Shown here: positions 10,111 to 20,150 of the stretch, piece by piece
Position numbering within the stretch: the stretch's first letter is position 1
Layout of the letters: each line of letters begins with the position of its first letter
Program-made: the position numbers and the translations under genes
Notes under the pieces: generated by a model
Seen by the model: the letters and a program-made list of their open reading frames with translations, nothing else
What the model was told of the DNA's origin: nothing
The model's database searches: none
NCBI GenBank assembly: GCA_905221605.1
Contig: CAJNDS010000181.1
Span: 58,501 to 122,500, forward strand
DNA from: Symbiodinium natans
Lineage: Eukaryota > Sar > Dinophyceae > Suessiales > Symbiodiniaceae
DNA length: 64,000 nt
Reading direction: 5' to 3'

Positions 10111-10429
10111 CTGGGTTTAGGGTTTAGGGTTTAGGGTTTAGGGTTTAGGGTTTAGGGTTTAGGGTTGAGGGTTTAGGGTTTAGGGTTTAGGCGCCTCCCC
10201 CCTACAGTGGAGGTTGCTCGCCAGCTAGCCCGGTGCCGGAGCCGGACGAGGCGTACCCCAAGGGCCCCAGGCCAGAAAATCCCGAACCTCTCGCCGCAGC
10301 TCCCCGCGTCCAGGACCCCCGTCGGACCTTTCTGGGACCGTCAGGGGCCCCCTTAACCTTGTGGCCTGACACTTGTCCGCCCCCTCAACACCCCCTACCC
10401 GCGCCCCGGTCAGGAAAAGCGACAATGGT

Positions 10430-10600
10430 GTTGTGAGTTTAAATCCAGGCTTTGCCGCCTTAGACGGTGTGGGGTGGGAGAAAGGTGTGAGAGGGGCCCT
10501 CCCAGATCGGGCCATGGCTGCCATTCGCATTGGGCGATGCCTTCAAGGCCCTGCTGAGGACCGTCTCATTTACAGCATTTGCGCCATATTACAGCAAACC
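10430..10600 (+). repeat. Dispersed repeat, copy 1 of 3
   Basis: It shares GCCGCCTTAGACGGTGTGGG, CCTCCCAGATCGGGCC and an end CATATTACAGCAAACCC with 44735-44880. Its end is also found inverted near 28998. Each copy abuts heptamer repeats. It may be a mobile element or a gene fragment. Confidence 0.55.
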
Positions 10601-10630
10601 CTAAACCCTAAACCCCTATATGTAAAAAAG

Positions 10631-10753
10631 GGGGAAGACAGCGTGCTCCGGTACAGCGATGGCTCGGTATGTAGAGACTCCGGGCGTTCTCGACAATAAG
10701 CAGCTGGAAAGGGCACGAAGCTCCAAGACTGTTCTGAATGGGCTCGCTGACTT
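10631..10753 (-). CDS. Exon, unknown protein
   Basis: From acceptor CCTTTGCAG the frame reads SASPFRTVLELRALSSCLLS, then PGVSTYRAIAVPEHAVF. The donor side is unclear. Confidence 0.5.
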
Positions 10754-10999
10754 CTGCAAAGGCCTGGGTTTAGGGTTTAGGGTTTAGGGGTTCAGGGTTC
10801 AGGGTTCAGGGTTCAGGGTTCAGGGTTCAGGGTTTGGGGTTTGGGGTTTGGGGTTTGGGGTTTGGACTTTGGGTATACAAGGTTGCAGGATCTGCGATCG
10901 TTCCACACCGCTATACAAAGGGTGCCCTTTTTTCGGCCTATACTCTGGGTCCGAGCCCTAAACCCTAAACCCTAAACCCGAACAAAAAAATGGAAAGAA

Positions 11000-11117
11000 G
11001 GGCAAAGCCGAGGCACAGTTGTCAGGCTACAGGAGCTTCTTCCGACCAGCAGTGCGTTCGTCTGCATGGCCACAGGGAGGAGCACATCGCGAGCGATGAT
11101 GTTCCTAAGTTCAAAGG
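11000..11117 (-). CDS. Exon, unknown protein
   Basis: The frame reads FELRNIIARDVLLPVAMQTN, then ALLVGRSSCSLTTVPRLC, from acceptor CCCTCAAG. It ends in degenerate element sequence. Confidence 0.55.
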
Positions 11118-11285
11118 CTTGAGGGTTTAGGGTTTAAGGTTTAGGATTATATAGGGTTTAGGGTTTAGGGTTTAGGGTTTAGGGTTTAGGGGTTTAGGGT
11201 TTAGGGTTTAGGGTTTAGGGTTCAGGGCATGTCTTGGGCCTACCAAGCGGAAAACTCAGGGCTGAACCCCAGAGTTCCCCCCACG

Positions 11286-11352
11286 CAGCCTTGCCATTGT
11301 GATGACAACCATGCATGCCGAGATTTGCTTTCTGGCGGAGCCCAACAGCGAG
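11286..11352 (-). CDS. Short exon, unknown protein
   Basis: The reading LLGSARKQISACMVVITMAR fits next to the array at 11353. Both boundaries are uncertain. Confidence 0.35.
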
Positions 11353-11419
11353 ATTTAGGGTTTAGGGTTTAGGGTTGAGGGTTTAGGGCTTAGGGGTTTA
11401 ACGAAACCTGATCCAGTGA

Positions 11420-12185
11420 TCAATGGTGCCTTTCCAAGACTTGAGCCACTAAGTGTACCGAAGTGGTTTCAGAAAGGGCAAGAACGACTTAGGACAGGAC
11501 TGAACCTTAACTCCTAAACCCTGAAACCTAAACCCTAAACCCTAAACCCTAAACCCCTGAACCCTAGACCCTAAACCCATAGACCCTAGACCCTAAACCC
11601 TAAACCGGTGGCGGGCCACAGTTGCCTCTCAACCTTTTCCTCATTGCCAGGCAGTTCAGGAACCGTCTTCGTAGGCAAGAACCTTGGTATGCCAGTACCC
11701 ATATTACAATAAGGGGTTTAGGGTTCAGGGTTGAGGGTTTAAGGTTTAGGGTTTAGGGTTTAGGGTATCGGGTTTACTTTAGAAGGGAACCTTGAACCAA
11801 AAAATGGGAAAAGGGTACCAGTGGGCGACCGAGGAACTCTTTGAGCCGCGATCGTCCTTTCCAGTAGCTCCGGCCGAGCAGGGATGGGACAAGCCAGATC
11901 ACTAGCCTCAGTTGGGCTTTGGGTTTAGGGTTTAGGGTTTAGGGTTTAGGGTTTAGGGTTTAGGGAGCTCAGGAAAGATGACTTACAGAGCACGTTGGCC
12001 TTACGATTACGTAAGGCCACGCCCATCACCCGAGAAATGATTTGCCGCCCTCCACTCTTTCTGCTGGGCCGATGCTCTCAAAGCCATGAACCAGAACAGT
12101 GTGGCTTCTACTGTTGCGAACCCTTTGGATTAAGCTCTCAGCCCTGAACCCTAATTCTCCCCACTGTTCTGACTGAACCCAGCAT
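11420..12185 (-). CDS. Complete small gene, 101 aa, 5 exons, unknown function
   Basis: Exons 12143-12185, 12030-12107, 11838-11916, 11606-11682 and 11420-11448 total 306 nt: ATG, 100 further codons and TGA. The start reads MLGSVRTVGRIRVQ, a basic amphipathic leader that could be a mitochondrial presequence. Then come FMALRASAQQKEWRAANHF, the hydrophobic LRLVIWLVPSLLG and an acidic tail ending VAQVLERHH. Introns: 12108-12142 (GC-AG, only 35 nt, the weakest join), 11917-12029 (GT-AG), 11683-11837 (a family B element flanked by GTTC, donor GT from that repeat) and 11449-11605 (GT-AG, donor GTTTAGGG). Removing the family B intron gives LKEFLPTKTVPEL in frame. No family was recognised. Confidence 0.6.
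11683..11833. mobile_element. Family B introner, 151 bp, GTTC duplication
   Basis: In gene sense the ends are CTCGGTCGCCCACTGG and TACTGGCATACCAAG. GTTC flanks it at 11834-11837 and 11679-11682. CCCTAAA repeats fill the middle. Confidence 0.8.
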
Positions 12186-12335
12186 CCTTTCTCTTGACCC
12201 TTCGGAATCAGACAAAAAAAAGCGACAAGCTAAACCCTAGAGAGCCTCAACCCCAAACCCCAAACCCTAAACCCCAAACCCCAAACCCTAAACCCCAAAC
12301 CCTAAACCCTACCCCCCCCCCCCCCACTAAACGCT

Positions 12336-12674
12336 TCATTCGCGAAGCTTTGGCTCCTGAATGCCCAGCGCTTCCCGCACCTTCGGCATGCGCTCGGCCG
12401 TGAAGTGCAGAGCTTGCCTTAGCCGGTCTTCACATTTAGGGGGTTTAGTTAGGGTTTAGGGTTTAGGGTTTAGGGTTTAGGGTTTCGGGTTTCGGGTTTC
12501 GGGTTTCGGGTTTCGGGTTTCGGTTTACGGTTTAGGGTTTAGGGTTTAGGGTTTAGGGTTTAGGGTTTAGGGTTTAGGGTTTAGGGTTTAGGGTTTAGGG
12601 TTTAGGGTTTAGGGTTTAGGGTTTAGGGTTTAGGTCTAGCTTTCGGAGGCAGGAAACGTGAAGGCTGTTTGTGG
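12336..12674 (-). CDS. 3' end of a gene, 2 exons
   Basis: Exon 12641-12674 (PQTAFTFPASE) joins in phase to exon 12336-12427, which reads ALHFTAERMPKVREALGIQE and ends LRE with TGA at 12336-12338. The intron 12428-12640 is GC-AG and almost entirely CCCTAAA-type repeat in gene sense, including a run of CCCGAAA variants. The upstream exon start (ATCTAAG) is less certain. Confidence 0.55.
12432..12635 (+). repeat. Heptamer array with a homogenised TTTCGGG block
   Basis: About 28 units. Six consecutive TTTCGGG units at 12483-12525 sit inside TTTAGGG units. Confidence 0.95.
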
Positions 12675-12700
12675 CTTAGATGCCCAAACCAGCCCTAGGT

Positions 12701-13042
12701 TCATGTATAGCTGTGAGTAGGGTTATAGAGCACATCCCAATTCTTGTTAGTTATGACTATAGGATTCATAACGTATTGCCCTCCCTGTAACGACCCATGC
12801 ACCATCAGGTGCACTCTCTGCCCCAACAATGGGGAGTCGAAGCAAACCTCGCAACCCTTGCGGTGGACAAGCAAAGCCACTTGTTGGTGAAGTAGATCAC
12901 CTGCTAAGGTTCGGTTGCGGCTTTCGCCAATTTGTGCTTTAGGGGTACCTGCAACAAACAGGCTTGCAACTTCACAAACCCCCATGTTTGCAGTGGCCCT
13001 AGCTATCACCCAACTGATATCGTGGCCGGACTTCAGAACCAC
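12701..13042 (-). CDS. Open reading frame, 113 aa, unknown
   Basis: A continuous frame ends at 12701 with TAG. It includes SGHDISWVIARATANMGVCE and HQQVALLVHRKGCEVCFD. The start is uncertain and there are no splice sites I trust. It could be an exon or a fragment of a mobile element. Confidence 0.4.
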   Translation of the reverse strand: MVLKSGHDISWVIARATANMGVCEVASLFVAGTPKAQIGESRNRTLAGDLLHQQVALLVHRKGCEVCFDSPLLGQRVHLMVHGSLQGGQYVMNPIVITNKNWDVLYNPTHSYT

Positions 13043-13052
13043 CCAAATAACA

Positions 13053-13150
13053 TTCTCCCTGTAAGGGCAGTATAGGGATTGCTGTTCCTTTATTTATTTT
13101 TTTTTTTTTTTGGGGGGGGGGGTTCTTCAGCAAATAGTAGATGACTACCC
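13053..13150. mobile_element. Family D element
   Basis: It has the family D core (CTGTAAGGGCAGTATAGGGATT) and right end GGGGTTCTTCAGCAAATAGTAG. A poly-T/poly-G run lies near the end. Other copies: 22326-22475, 25138-25246 and 58551-58655. Confidence 0.65.
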
Positions 13151-13387
13151 ACATACCCTGTACTCAGGGGGTCTGATCCCAGGGACCTCTCCTGAAGCCT
13201 CGACACCCTGAACGCCCAAACCCGAAAACCACTAAACCTGACAACCCCGAACATCCTTGAATTTTCAGGCCAGGGCCCGGGGGGGCGGGGGGGCCGGGGG
13301 GGGGGGGAGTTAACTCCAACACGTTTCGGGCACAGGGATTGGGTGAAGGTGTTTCTGGGAAGCACGGGGGTTCAGGTGCATGGGCTT

Positions 13388-13483
13388 GGGATGTTCCCCT
13401 TATACTAACAGTCCTTAGAAGGGGTTAAAATAGGGAGGGGGTACTAAAATGTGTATTACGGACTGTTATTAAGGGGGAACTTC
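13388..13483. mobile_element. Family A element
   Basis: TTGGGATGTTCCCCTTATAC and AAGGGGGAACTTCC form the arms, with the family core between them. Confidence 0.8.
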
Positions 13484-13527
13484 CTAGATTTAGGGTTTGG
13501 GGTTCAGGGCTTGGGGTTTAAGGGTTC

Positions 13528-13611
13528 TGGGGGGCTCCAGGGGCATGGCCTTGGTCTTATGCAGGAACTCCCCAACATTGTATGTCACCGTCGAGACCAT
13601 GTGCTGGAGGC
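13528..13611 (-). CDS. Exon, unknown protein
   Basis: From acceptor CCTCAACAG the frame reads LQHMVSTVTYNVGEFLHKTK, then AMPLEPP, ending near a possible GA donor. Confidence 0.55.
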
Positions 13612-13697
13612 CTGTTGAGGGTTCCGGGCTTTGAGGCTATTGGGGCTTCGGAAGTCACCCAAACTCAAACCCCGCACCACGCTACGAGACCCATAAC

Positions 13698-13785
13698 CTA
13701 GGACCCAGGAACAAAAAGGTGCCCTTTTTTGGTTTAAAAGTGCTGAGAGGGAACCTAAACCCTAAAAAAGGGAATAAGGGCCTAC
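13698..13785. mobile_element. Family C introner, 88 bp
   Basis: In minus-strand sense it starts GTAGGCCCTTATTCCC and ends GGGTCCTAG, so it carries its own GT and AG. The same layout occurs at 56546-56678. Confidence 0.65.
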
Positions 13786-13831
13786 TCTGAGGAGGCTTTG
13801 GCTTTTCCGCAGCGGGAGCAGAACAAGATAG

Positions 13832-14134
13832 GCGGACCGGGAATCCACCGCTTGGGAGAACATGCAAGCTGCGCGTGAGGAGTGGGAGAAAGAGGTGGAG
13901 AGAGACCTGCAGGCGAGGGAGGCTGCAGAAGCCGCGATTCCTTGCAAGTGCTCGCGTCTGCCACGCGGAAGGGCGGTAGAAGCGCTTCGCACAGGGATCT
14001 GCTCGAGGAGACTAAAGTCGGGGTTTCTGAGGCAACGCTTTTGGAACCCTATCTGGTTTCCTGCACTGTTCGCACTCCTCGAGCAGCTCCTGCGGAAAAT
14101 GGACGCGCGCTGCCTTTTGCTTTGCATAAGTTAG
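13832..14134 (+). CDS. Possible plus-strand exon, strand uncertain
   Basis: The frame reads ADRESTAWENMQAAREEWEK, then a Glu/Ala-rich helical stretch, and stays open to TAG at 14134. Minus-strand frames are also open here, one ending right at the GTAGGC donor of the family C element. Neighbouring genes favour minus, the helical reading favours plus. Confidence 0.3.
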   Translation, partial: ADRESTAWENMQAAREEWEKEVERDLQAREAAEAAIPCKCSRLPRGRAVEALRTGICSRRLKSGFLRQRFWNPIWFPALFALLEQLLRKMDARCLLLCIS

Positions 14135-15350
14135 GCTAGCGACTTGCTGTTGAAGGAAGCTGAGGTGTAGAGCCGTCTGGATGATCCTGTCGACGTGCGA
14201 CGCTTTCTTGCAAGCTCGGGCTCCTCATGCTGCCTGCGCAGCGCTGACATCTGCCTTGACTCTTCATCCTCCCAGAGCATTCTAGCTCTTTCAGAATCCT
14301 CAAACTCTTCCGGAAGAGCGTCATCAAATTGCGTCGCACGCATGTCCTCGTCCTCGCATTCCTCCACAAAACGCAGCGCTCGTCTCGTTGCCCTGGAACC
14401 TAAGTCCGGGCCAACCGATTGCAGCGCCTGACGCCCCGGCGGTACCTCGTCATGCGACCTCCGACAGCTCTAGCCCCAATCCATGCACAGGGAAGGATTC
14501 CATCGCGCACGGGACAAAAGTTTTGTCGACTAAAGTAAAGGAGCCAGAGGACCTGCAGTCACAAGCAGCTTAAGACGCACGCAAAACAGTAGGGAGCCAT
14601 GTGCAAGGAATGCATCCTTATTACTGCCAAAATTTGAGCACCGATGCGGCCGGCAGCAATTTCTGTTGCGTTCTTGTGAGGCTGCAAGCTGGTATAAGAC
14701 ATTGTGCTGTTGCACTTGTGGAAGACAGTGCTGCGACGATGCCGAACACGTTGCTGCTTTGTCGGTTAGTAGTAGTCGCCCCTGTCGCGGCGCTCAAAGG
14801 TGATGCGTCAGTGGGGCAGAAAGTTTTGTGGAGGCCCAAGCCTCTCATTCGATCCGCGCGCCAAGATCCTAGCTGCATTCTGCGACGATGTTAGGACTGG
14901 CTAGTGCGCAAGGCAGGTTCGTTCCACTCAGACCCATCTTCGTGATGCGTGCGCCCGTCATTGTCAACGCACGCGCTGGCGTCCGCGCCCGCGGTGACCT
15001 TCATCTTCTTCCCGCACGGTGGCCTGCCGCTGCTACAGTACGACGCAGCGCACGTCACGGCACATGCGATGTCACCCTTGTTGTTCTTGATCCTCGGGCG
15101 CCGGTCACACAGTGCACTGCGAAGGTACCTAATCTCGCTCTTGACCTGGTTGTTGGGGCACCATGGGCACCAATCCCCTGGCGGAGACCTACGGTCTTTT
15201 CAACGAAGCGCGAAATCGCAATCGTCCTCTTGCGAACTTGTTGCTGCCGCTGCTGTTCTTCTCCTTTCCTTGCGCGTGGCTGCCGCATGGCAGGATTTTC
15301 GGAAGGATGTTTTATCTTGACCAAGGCTTTCTCTGCGTTTGTCAGCGATG
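14131..15350 (-). pseudogene. Decayed retrocopy downstream of a spliced-leader relic
   Basis: Coding-like minus-strand segments change frame several times below the relic: MRQPRARKGEEQQRQQQVRK (from about 15290), SEIRYLRSALCDRRPRIKNN (about 15160 downward, ending near 14893), MESFPVHGLGLELSEV (about 14492), and from about 14450 an acidic helical tail including DALPEEFEDSERARMLWEDE, ending with TAA at 14131-14133. These frame breaks with no matching splice sites suggest a dead copy of a processed transcript. Its parent is not in this window. Confidence 0.5.
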
Positions 15351-15354
15351 ATAT

Positions 15355-15370
15355 CTTGTGCCAAAATGGC
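15355..15370 (-). other. Probable spliced-leader relic
   Basis: The minus strand reads GCCATTTTGGCACAAG, matching the last 16 bases of the leader with one mismatch (T to A). Confidence 0.65.
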
Positions 15371-15794
15371 GACTAAAAGAGCTAGGAAATATGGGGTTTA
15401 GGGTTCAAGGTGTGCTGCCACCTGTTTAGATCTTGGGGTTCTTAGGGTTCTTAGGGTTAGGGGTCATGTGCGGTGAGGGTCTGCAGGATGCCCTAGTGCC
15501 GGGAAAGGTTGGGGGTTTCGGTTTTACAGCCTTGGCTCACCAGACCCTGGGGGCCTGGAAACCGTACCCCAGACCCTTTTGAAACTGGACTTGATGACTG
15601 CGCCCAAATCCTGAAGCCTAGACCCTAGACCCTAAACACTAAAACCTAAACCCTAAACCCTACACCCTAAACCCTAAACCCTAAACCCTAAACCCTAAAC
15701 AATTCTGCTGGGCCGCTTTCCACCTGAAGTCTGGCCACCTGCTCCTTGAGCTCCTTCCCGAGAGACCAGGCTTCGGCTGCTTTAAGTAGGGATA

Positions 15795-15836
15795 CACATC
15801 AATACATATAGCTATATATATATATATAGATATGTG

Positions 15837-15867
<31 letters not shown>

Positions 15868-15873
15868 GTATAT

Positions 15874-15916
<43 letters not shown>

Positions 15917-15965
15917 TAGAGAGAGAGAGAGATATATATATATATATATATGTGTGTATCTATAT
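15795..15965. repeat. (TA)n and (GA)n microsatellite
   Basis: Alternating TA with interspersed CA steps, then a GA run, then TA/TG again. Confidence 0.95.
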
Positions 15966-16007
15966 TGTGGCTTAGGGTTTCGGGCTTTTAAGGTTTCGGG
16001 GTCAGGA

Positions 16008-17303
16008 TTATTCAGCCTCCCAACGGCTCTTGAATGTGGGCCCCTTGTTAAGCGGCCAGAAAAGGCTGCCCTCCTGCAACCCTAAACCCTAAACCCTAAC
16101 CCTAAACTCCAAAACCCTAAACCCTAAACCCTGCCTGCTTCGCATCCTCGCCAGCGCTCGTGGACCCCGCAGGCTTTGAGGTCACCGACGCCTGCTGGCG
16201 AGTCTCGAGCTCCTGGAGCGACTTTTCCAGGCGCTCATGCACCTGACTCAGGGGCACTTCTGTCGCGCTGGCTCCCGAAGTTTCGGATTGCGGGAAGCGT
16301 TTTAGGGGCCCGGCGATGCAAGCTTGCGTCATGAAACCTTCAGCCACTTGACCACAGAGATGGTGGGGTCTAGGCCGAGGCACCTCCGGCCGAAAGCGCG
16401 ACGCGGTTCGCAGCTGATTTCCCTGGAAGTCTTCCTCGTCCACACCCGGGCCGGTGTCAAGATTCTCCTTGCTCGCCCAGCAACCCACTTGCAAAAAGGT
16501 TGCCGTGATGGGGTTGGCTATGCTTCGTAATACATAAGGGTTGCCCATTTGTTCTGGCGTTCGATATGTCTCAAAAGTAAGCGTCCCCCTTGATTTCGGG
16601 GTTGGGTACTTGTTGCAGCAAGGACCCCTTTTTGGGTGTTGGCAATTATTCATGAAGGATCCCTAACCTGGAGCCCCAAAAGGGCAAAAAGGGTACCACT
16701 GGGCTGCTAAGTTGCACCCACATTCAGGTCCTAAACCCTAAACCCTAAACCCTAAACCCTAAACCCTAAACCCTAAACCCTAAACCCTAAACCCTAAACC
16801 CTACCAAGTCGCACCCATATCCAGGTCCCACGGGCTTTGGCTACTCGCAGCCTCCACAATTTGAGCCTTGGTAGCCCAGTAACCATATTATGATAAGGGC
16901 ACCCTTTTTTGGGTTTAGGGTTTAGGGTTTAGGGTTTAGGGTTCAGGGTTTAGGGTTTAGGGTTTAGGGTTTAGGGTTTAGGGTTTACGGAACCCATAAC
17001 CAAAACAAAAAGGTAAAGGGCACCACTGGGCTACCAAGAAGCCGAGGCTTTTAAGATGCTCTTCTTCTCGGCTTTGAGGCTTTCAAAGACCTCCAAAGCC
17101 ACACGAGCTTAGGGTTTAGGGTTTAGGGTTTAGGGTTTAGGGTTTAGGGTCTAGGGTTTAGGGTTTAGGGTTTCGGGTTTCGGGTTTAGGGTTTAGGATA
17201 TAGGGTTTAGGGTTTAGCCACCTGAGATTCGGCAGCGGCTTCTCTCCGAATAGGTACGGCGATTCTGCACTGCGATATTCACATTCTTCTTCAACGAAAA
17301 CAT
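16008..17303 (-). CDS. Complete gene, 199 aa, 5 exons, unknown function
   Basis: Exons 17222-17303, 17043-17107, 16813-16866, 16135-16467 and 16008-16073 sum to 600 nt, from ATG at 17301-17303 to TAA at 16008-16010, with every phase matching. Landmarks in order: MFSLKKNVNIAVQNRRTYSE, VALEVFESLKAEKKSILK, AQIVEAASSQSPWDLDMG, ENLDTGPGVDEEDF, a Pro/Arg segment, VHERLEKSLQELETRQQ (coiled coil) and a carboxy end FWPLNKGPTFKSRWEAE. Introns: 17108-17221 (GT-AG, wholly CCCTAAA-type), 16867-17042 (GC-AG, family B), 16468-16812 (GC-AG, array plus family B) and 16074-16134 (GC-AG, 61 nt of TTTAGGG-type repeat). It is probably soluble; no domain was recognised. Confidence 0.7.
16468..16704. mobile_element. 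Family B introner, longer copy
   Basis: In gene sense it starts CTTAGCAGCCCAGTGGTACC and ends TTGCTGGGCGAGCAAG, directly before the exon 16135-16467. It forms the 3' part of the intron 16468-16812. Confidence 0.65.
16728..16803 (-). repeat. CCCTAAA array between two 27-bp direct repeats
   Basis: About ten units lie between near-identical copies at about 16706-16731 and 16804-16828 (AAGTTGCACCCACATTCAGG against AAGTCGCACCCATATCCAGG). One copy is the end of the exon 16813-16866. Confidence 0.9.
16867..17038. mobile_element. Family B introner, 172 bp, GCTT/GCTC duplication
   Basis: In gene sense the ends are CTTGGTAGCCCAGTGG and TTACTGGGCTACCAAG. They are flanked by GCTT (17039-17042) and GCTC (16863-16866). 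Ten or so TTTAGGG units lie inside. The host intron uses the GC of the duplication as its donor. Confidence 0.85.
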
Positions 17304-17589
17304 GAAGGAAGAAACCCGAAACCCCTTATCCTTTGTGCTGAGTTCATAAGCCACAAAAAAGCAGACTCTTTCAGTTCTACAGGGGATTCTAGTATCCCAA
17401 AAAAATTAAAGTGTACTCACTCAGCGACTAAGTATCCCTAAACCCTCAGGCTGCGGTGTGGAGTGGGCACTGTACTTCTCAAAGAGCCCAATACCCCTTA
17501 CTTAAGGAATATTCGTCGAATTAAGAGATCCTGTATATGATTTAAGGTATCTTCCTTAATTAAGGGGTTTGGGGTGTTTGGGTTCTTGT

Positions 17590-17693
17590 TCAAGCATTCA
17601 CATCCTCTCTTGCTCGAACGGGCCCCACCGGCGGAGGCTTGCTGAGTTCTGCGGCCATGCCCGGCAGGATGCCCAAAGCGTCCTCGTTGGGGG
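17590..17693 (-). CDS. Terminal exon, unknown protein
   Basis: From acceptor CTCTTGAG, 33 codons and TGA read DALGILPGMAAELSKPPPVG, then PVRAREDVNA. It is the last exon of a gene lying above it, and the 199-aa gene follows on the same strand. Confidence 0.55.
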
Positions 17694-17851
17694 CTCAAGA
17701 GGGTTAAGGGGTTTCGGGTCTGTGTTCTACAGGTTAAGGTTCAAGGTTTAGGGGTCTTACAAGCGGCAAATTTATTGAGCCCCTTTTTCTGGCAGTAGTA
17801 CAGCCAGCCGACGCACTGTACATCTTCTCCAAGCAGCACCCCTACTGCACT

Positions 17852-18199
17852 TCATTCTTCTTCCTCTACATGAACCGGCCATAGTGTCCGGGTGGCGTTA
17901 GCATCCCGACCCGGGGCGGCGAGCAGATTATGACGATGACCCACATTCGTTTTCAGAAACAGACAGTGTTGTACGTGCAGCTTCATGCAATCGATGATTT
18001 CGCTTCTCGCAATTGCTTTCTCCATGCACATGCCAACATGCCATTGTACAACCGTGAGAAGACTACTGGAATTTACCACCAACAACTTCAAGTAGCCTTT
18101 CTCAAGTCTAGGCTCTTGAGATACGTTTGATGCATCGGTGGGTATTGGGCCGCGCCTTCTAAACGTTCTTGATGTGAGCACAAAAAGCCGGACATGCAA
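17852..18199 (-). CDS. Open reading frame, 115 aa, unknown
   Basis: The frame includes LEKGYLKLLVVNSSSLLTVV and MEKAIARSEIIDCMKLHVQH and ends VHVEEEE at TAG. The surrounding 17760-18910 is less GC-rich and nearly free of heptamers, so it may differ in origin. Plus-strand frames at 18351-18644 and 18604-18849 are weaker. Confidence 0.35.
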   Translation of the reverse strand: MHVRLFVLTSRTFRRRGPIPTDASNVSQEPRLEKGYLKLLVVNSSSLLTVVQWHVGMCMEKAIARSEIIDCMKLHVQHCLFLKTNVGHRHNLLAAPGRDANATRTLWPVHVEEEE

Positions 18200-18961
18200 T
18201 CCTGTGATAGAAGTTGTTCCTTTCGTCTCTCAGCACAGGTGCCTTCAACTTGCTCTCAGCTGCAATCGGTACCCTAAACCCTAAACCCTAAACCTAAAAC
18301 CCTAAACCCTAAACCCTAAGTGAGAAACTTGTCAACTTTCAACTTCTGCCATGTTACATCTAGGCACTGCGTCTTTGAGTCAAGTGTACGCGCCTGTCCC
18401 CGTTGTCATTATACTTTCACTCTATCTGATCATTCACAACAACAAGTTCAATATAGCTTTGCATTGTGCGAAAGACCTGCCTGTTCCTGCCAAAAAAACG
18501 CAAAGTCTCAGTCACCGGCTTCTTCCATTGCTTGCATCTAATGCATCTGTTACCGCAATAGGAGGGATTAGTCAGCTCGAATTCTCCGCAACATCTTGTC
18601 CCTGTGTGCTGGCGTGCTGTATGGCGATACGAAGTGTTTCATAATCTGCCAACTGTGACAAGCCCGGTCTCGCAATGCAAAGAAGCTTTAAAGAGACTTA
18701 GCAACTCAACACTGGCGATGCCGCAAGTTTTTTTCGAAGACGTGTGCGACGTGCGATGCTGCCATGCCGCATATGCTGCATTTGCTCTACCAGGGGCTCT
18801 CTTCATGGCAATCTGGAAACTACTTGCTATACAGGGGGAAAGCGTGTAAATGAGAATGAGAATGGCTTCACACTTCGGTGTTGATCTCTGGCACAACCCC
18901 GACACCCTCATCAGGGCTAATTAAGAGAGTCCCTAAACCCTAAACCCTAAACCCTAAACCT

Positions 18962-19055
18962 TCAGTCCTCCATAGACTCGACGCTGAGCTCCACGTGCCC
19001 CCCCAAGGCTTCGCGCAGCTCCGCCTCCATGTGCTCGCGTGAGGAGCGACGGCGG
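18962..19055 (-). CDS. Terminal exon, unknown protein
   Basis: From acceptor GCATCGAG the frame reads SSREHMEAELREALGGHVEL and ends SVESMED with TGA at 18962-18964. Confidence 0.6.
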
Positions 19056-19374
19056 CTCGATGCGTAAGAACACACTTGGGGGTTTAGGGTTTAGGGTTCA
19101 GGGTTTAGGGTTGAGGGTTTAGGGTTTAGGGTTTAGGGTTTGGGGTTTGGGGTCTGGGGTTTCTTGAAAGTCCCCTTCTTTTTCTTAAACCCCCAGTTAG
19201 GTGCTTAGGGTTTCGAGTTCAGGGCTGCGGGCCTGGCTCATGCGGCGGAATTACCCGAAACCCTAAACCCTAAACCCTAAACCCTTTTGCAACTGGACTC
19301 CTTGCTGTAAACCCTAAACCCTAACCCTAAACCCTAAACCCTAAACCCTAAACCCTAAACCCTTTGGGGGAAAC

Positions 19375-19450
19375 TGCGCAGGCCTGAGCCGTGTGCCAAG
19401 AAGAAGTAGTGAATAGCCCCCTTCTCATGCAATTTGGATTGTGGTGCCAG
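19375..19450 (-). CDS. Exon, unknown protein
   Basis: 25 codons plus one base between TTCGCCGCAG and a GT donor read KLHEKGAIHYFFLAHGSGLR. It is probably upstream of 18962-19055 in the same gene, with an unplaced exon between. Confidence 0.55.
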
Positions 19451-20062
19451 CTGCGGCGAATATCTTATAGGGGTTGGGTTGGGGGTTTGGGGTTTGGGGT
19501 TTGGGGTTTGGGGTTTGGGGTTTGGGGTTTAGGGTTTAGGGTTTAGGGTTTAGGGTTTAGGGTTTAGGTTGAGGGTTGAGGGTTTAGGGTTTACTGCATC
19601 TAGGGGTAGTTACCTGATGGGCCCTCAGATGGGGACACCCTCAGATACCCCTTGCATACCCCATAAACCCCGAGGGCCCCATCCCTCAGAACCCTCGAAA
19701 GAAGGCTCGGGACCAAAATTAGACCATGTAACCCCTAAACCCTAAACCCTAAACCCTAAACCCTAAACCCTAAACCCTAAACCCTAAACCCTAAACCCTA
19801 AACCCTAAACCCTTACACTGCAAATGCGTTCTGATCCCAGGCCTTCATTTCTAACCCTGGACTGCCCTAAATCTCAAGCCCTCAACAAAACACCCTAAAC
19901 CCTAAACCCTAAACCCTAAACCTTCATTTTGCCCCGCGCGCGCGCGAGAGAGAGCTCCAAGATTGAGCCGAAAGCCTTAGGCTCGGCTCCCCCCGGATCC
20001 TTGTCAACGGGAGCTCCCTAAAGGGAGGGCCCTTTTCTTTGCTTAGGGCTTAGGCCTTAGGG

Positions 20063-20150
20063 TTGAGAGGGTTGAGGGGACTGAGAGGGTTGAGAGGGTT
20101 GAGTGGGCTGAGAGGGCTGAGTGGGCTGAGTGGGCTGAGATGGTTGAGCG
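20063..20150 (+). repeat. GGGTTGAGA/GGGCTGAGT minisatellite
   Basis: About nine units of a 9-10 bp motif, resembling the GGGTTGA heptamer variant with two added bases. Confidence 0.8.

Noticed and set aside
11838-11906. An alternative frame (ELLERTIAAQRVP) for this exon.
   Set aside because: It conflicts with the GTTC duplication; collapsing that supports the frame used in the 101-aa model.
14888-15376. A 162-codon plus-strand frame.
   Set aside because: It runs antisense through the leader relic and the minus-strand coding segments.
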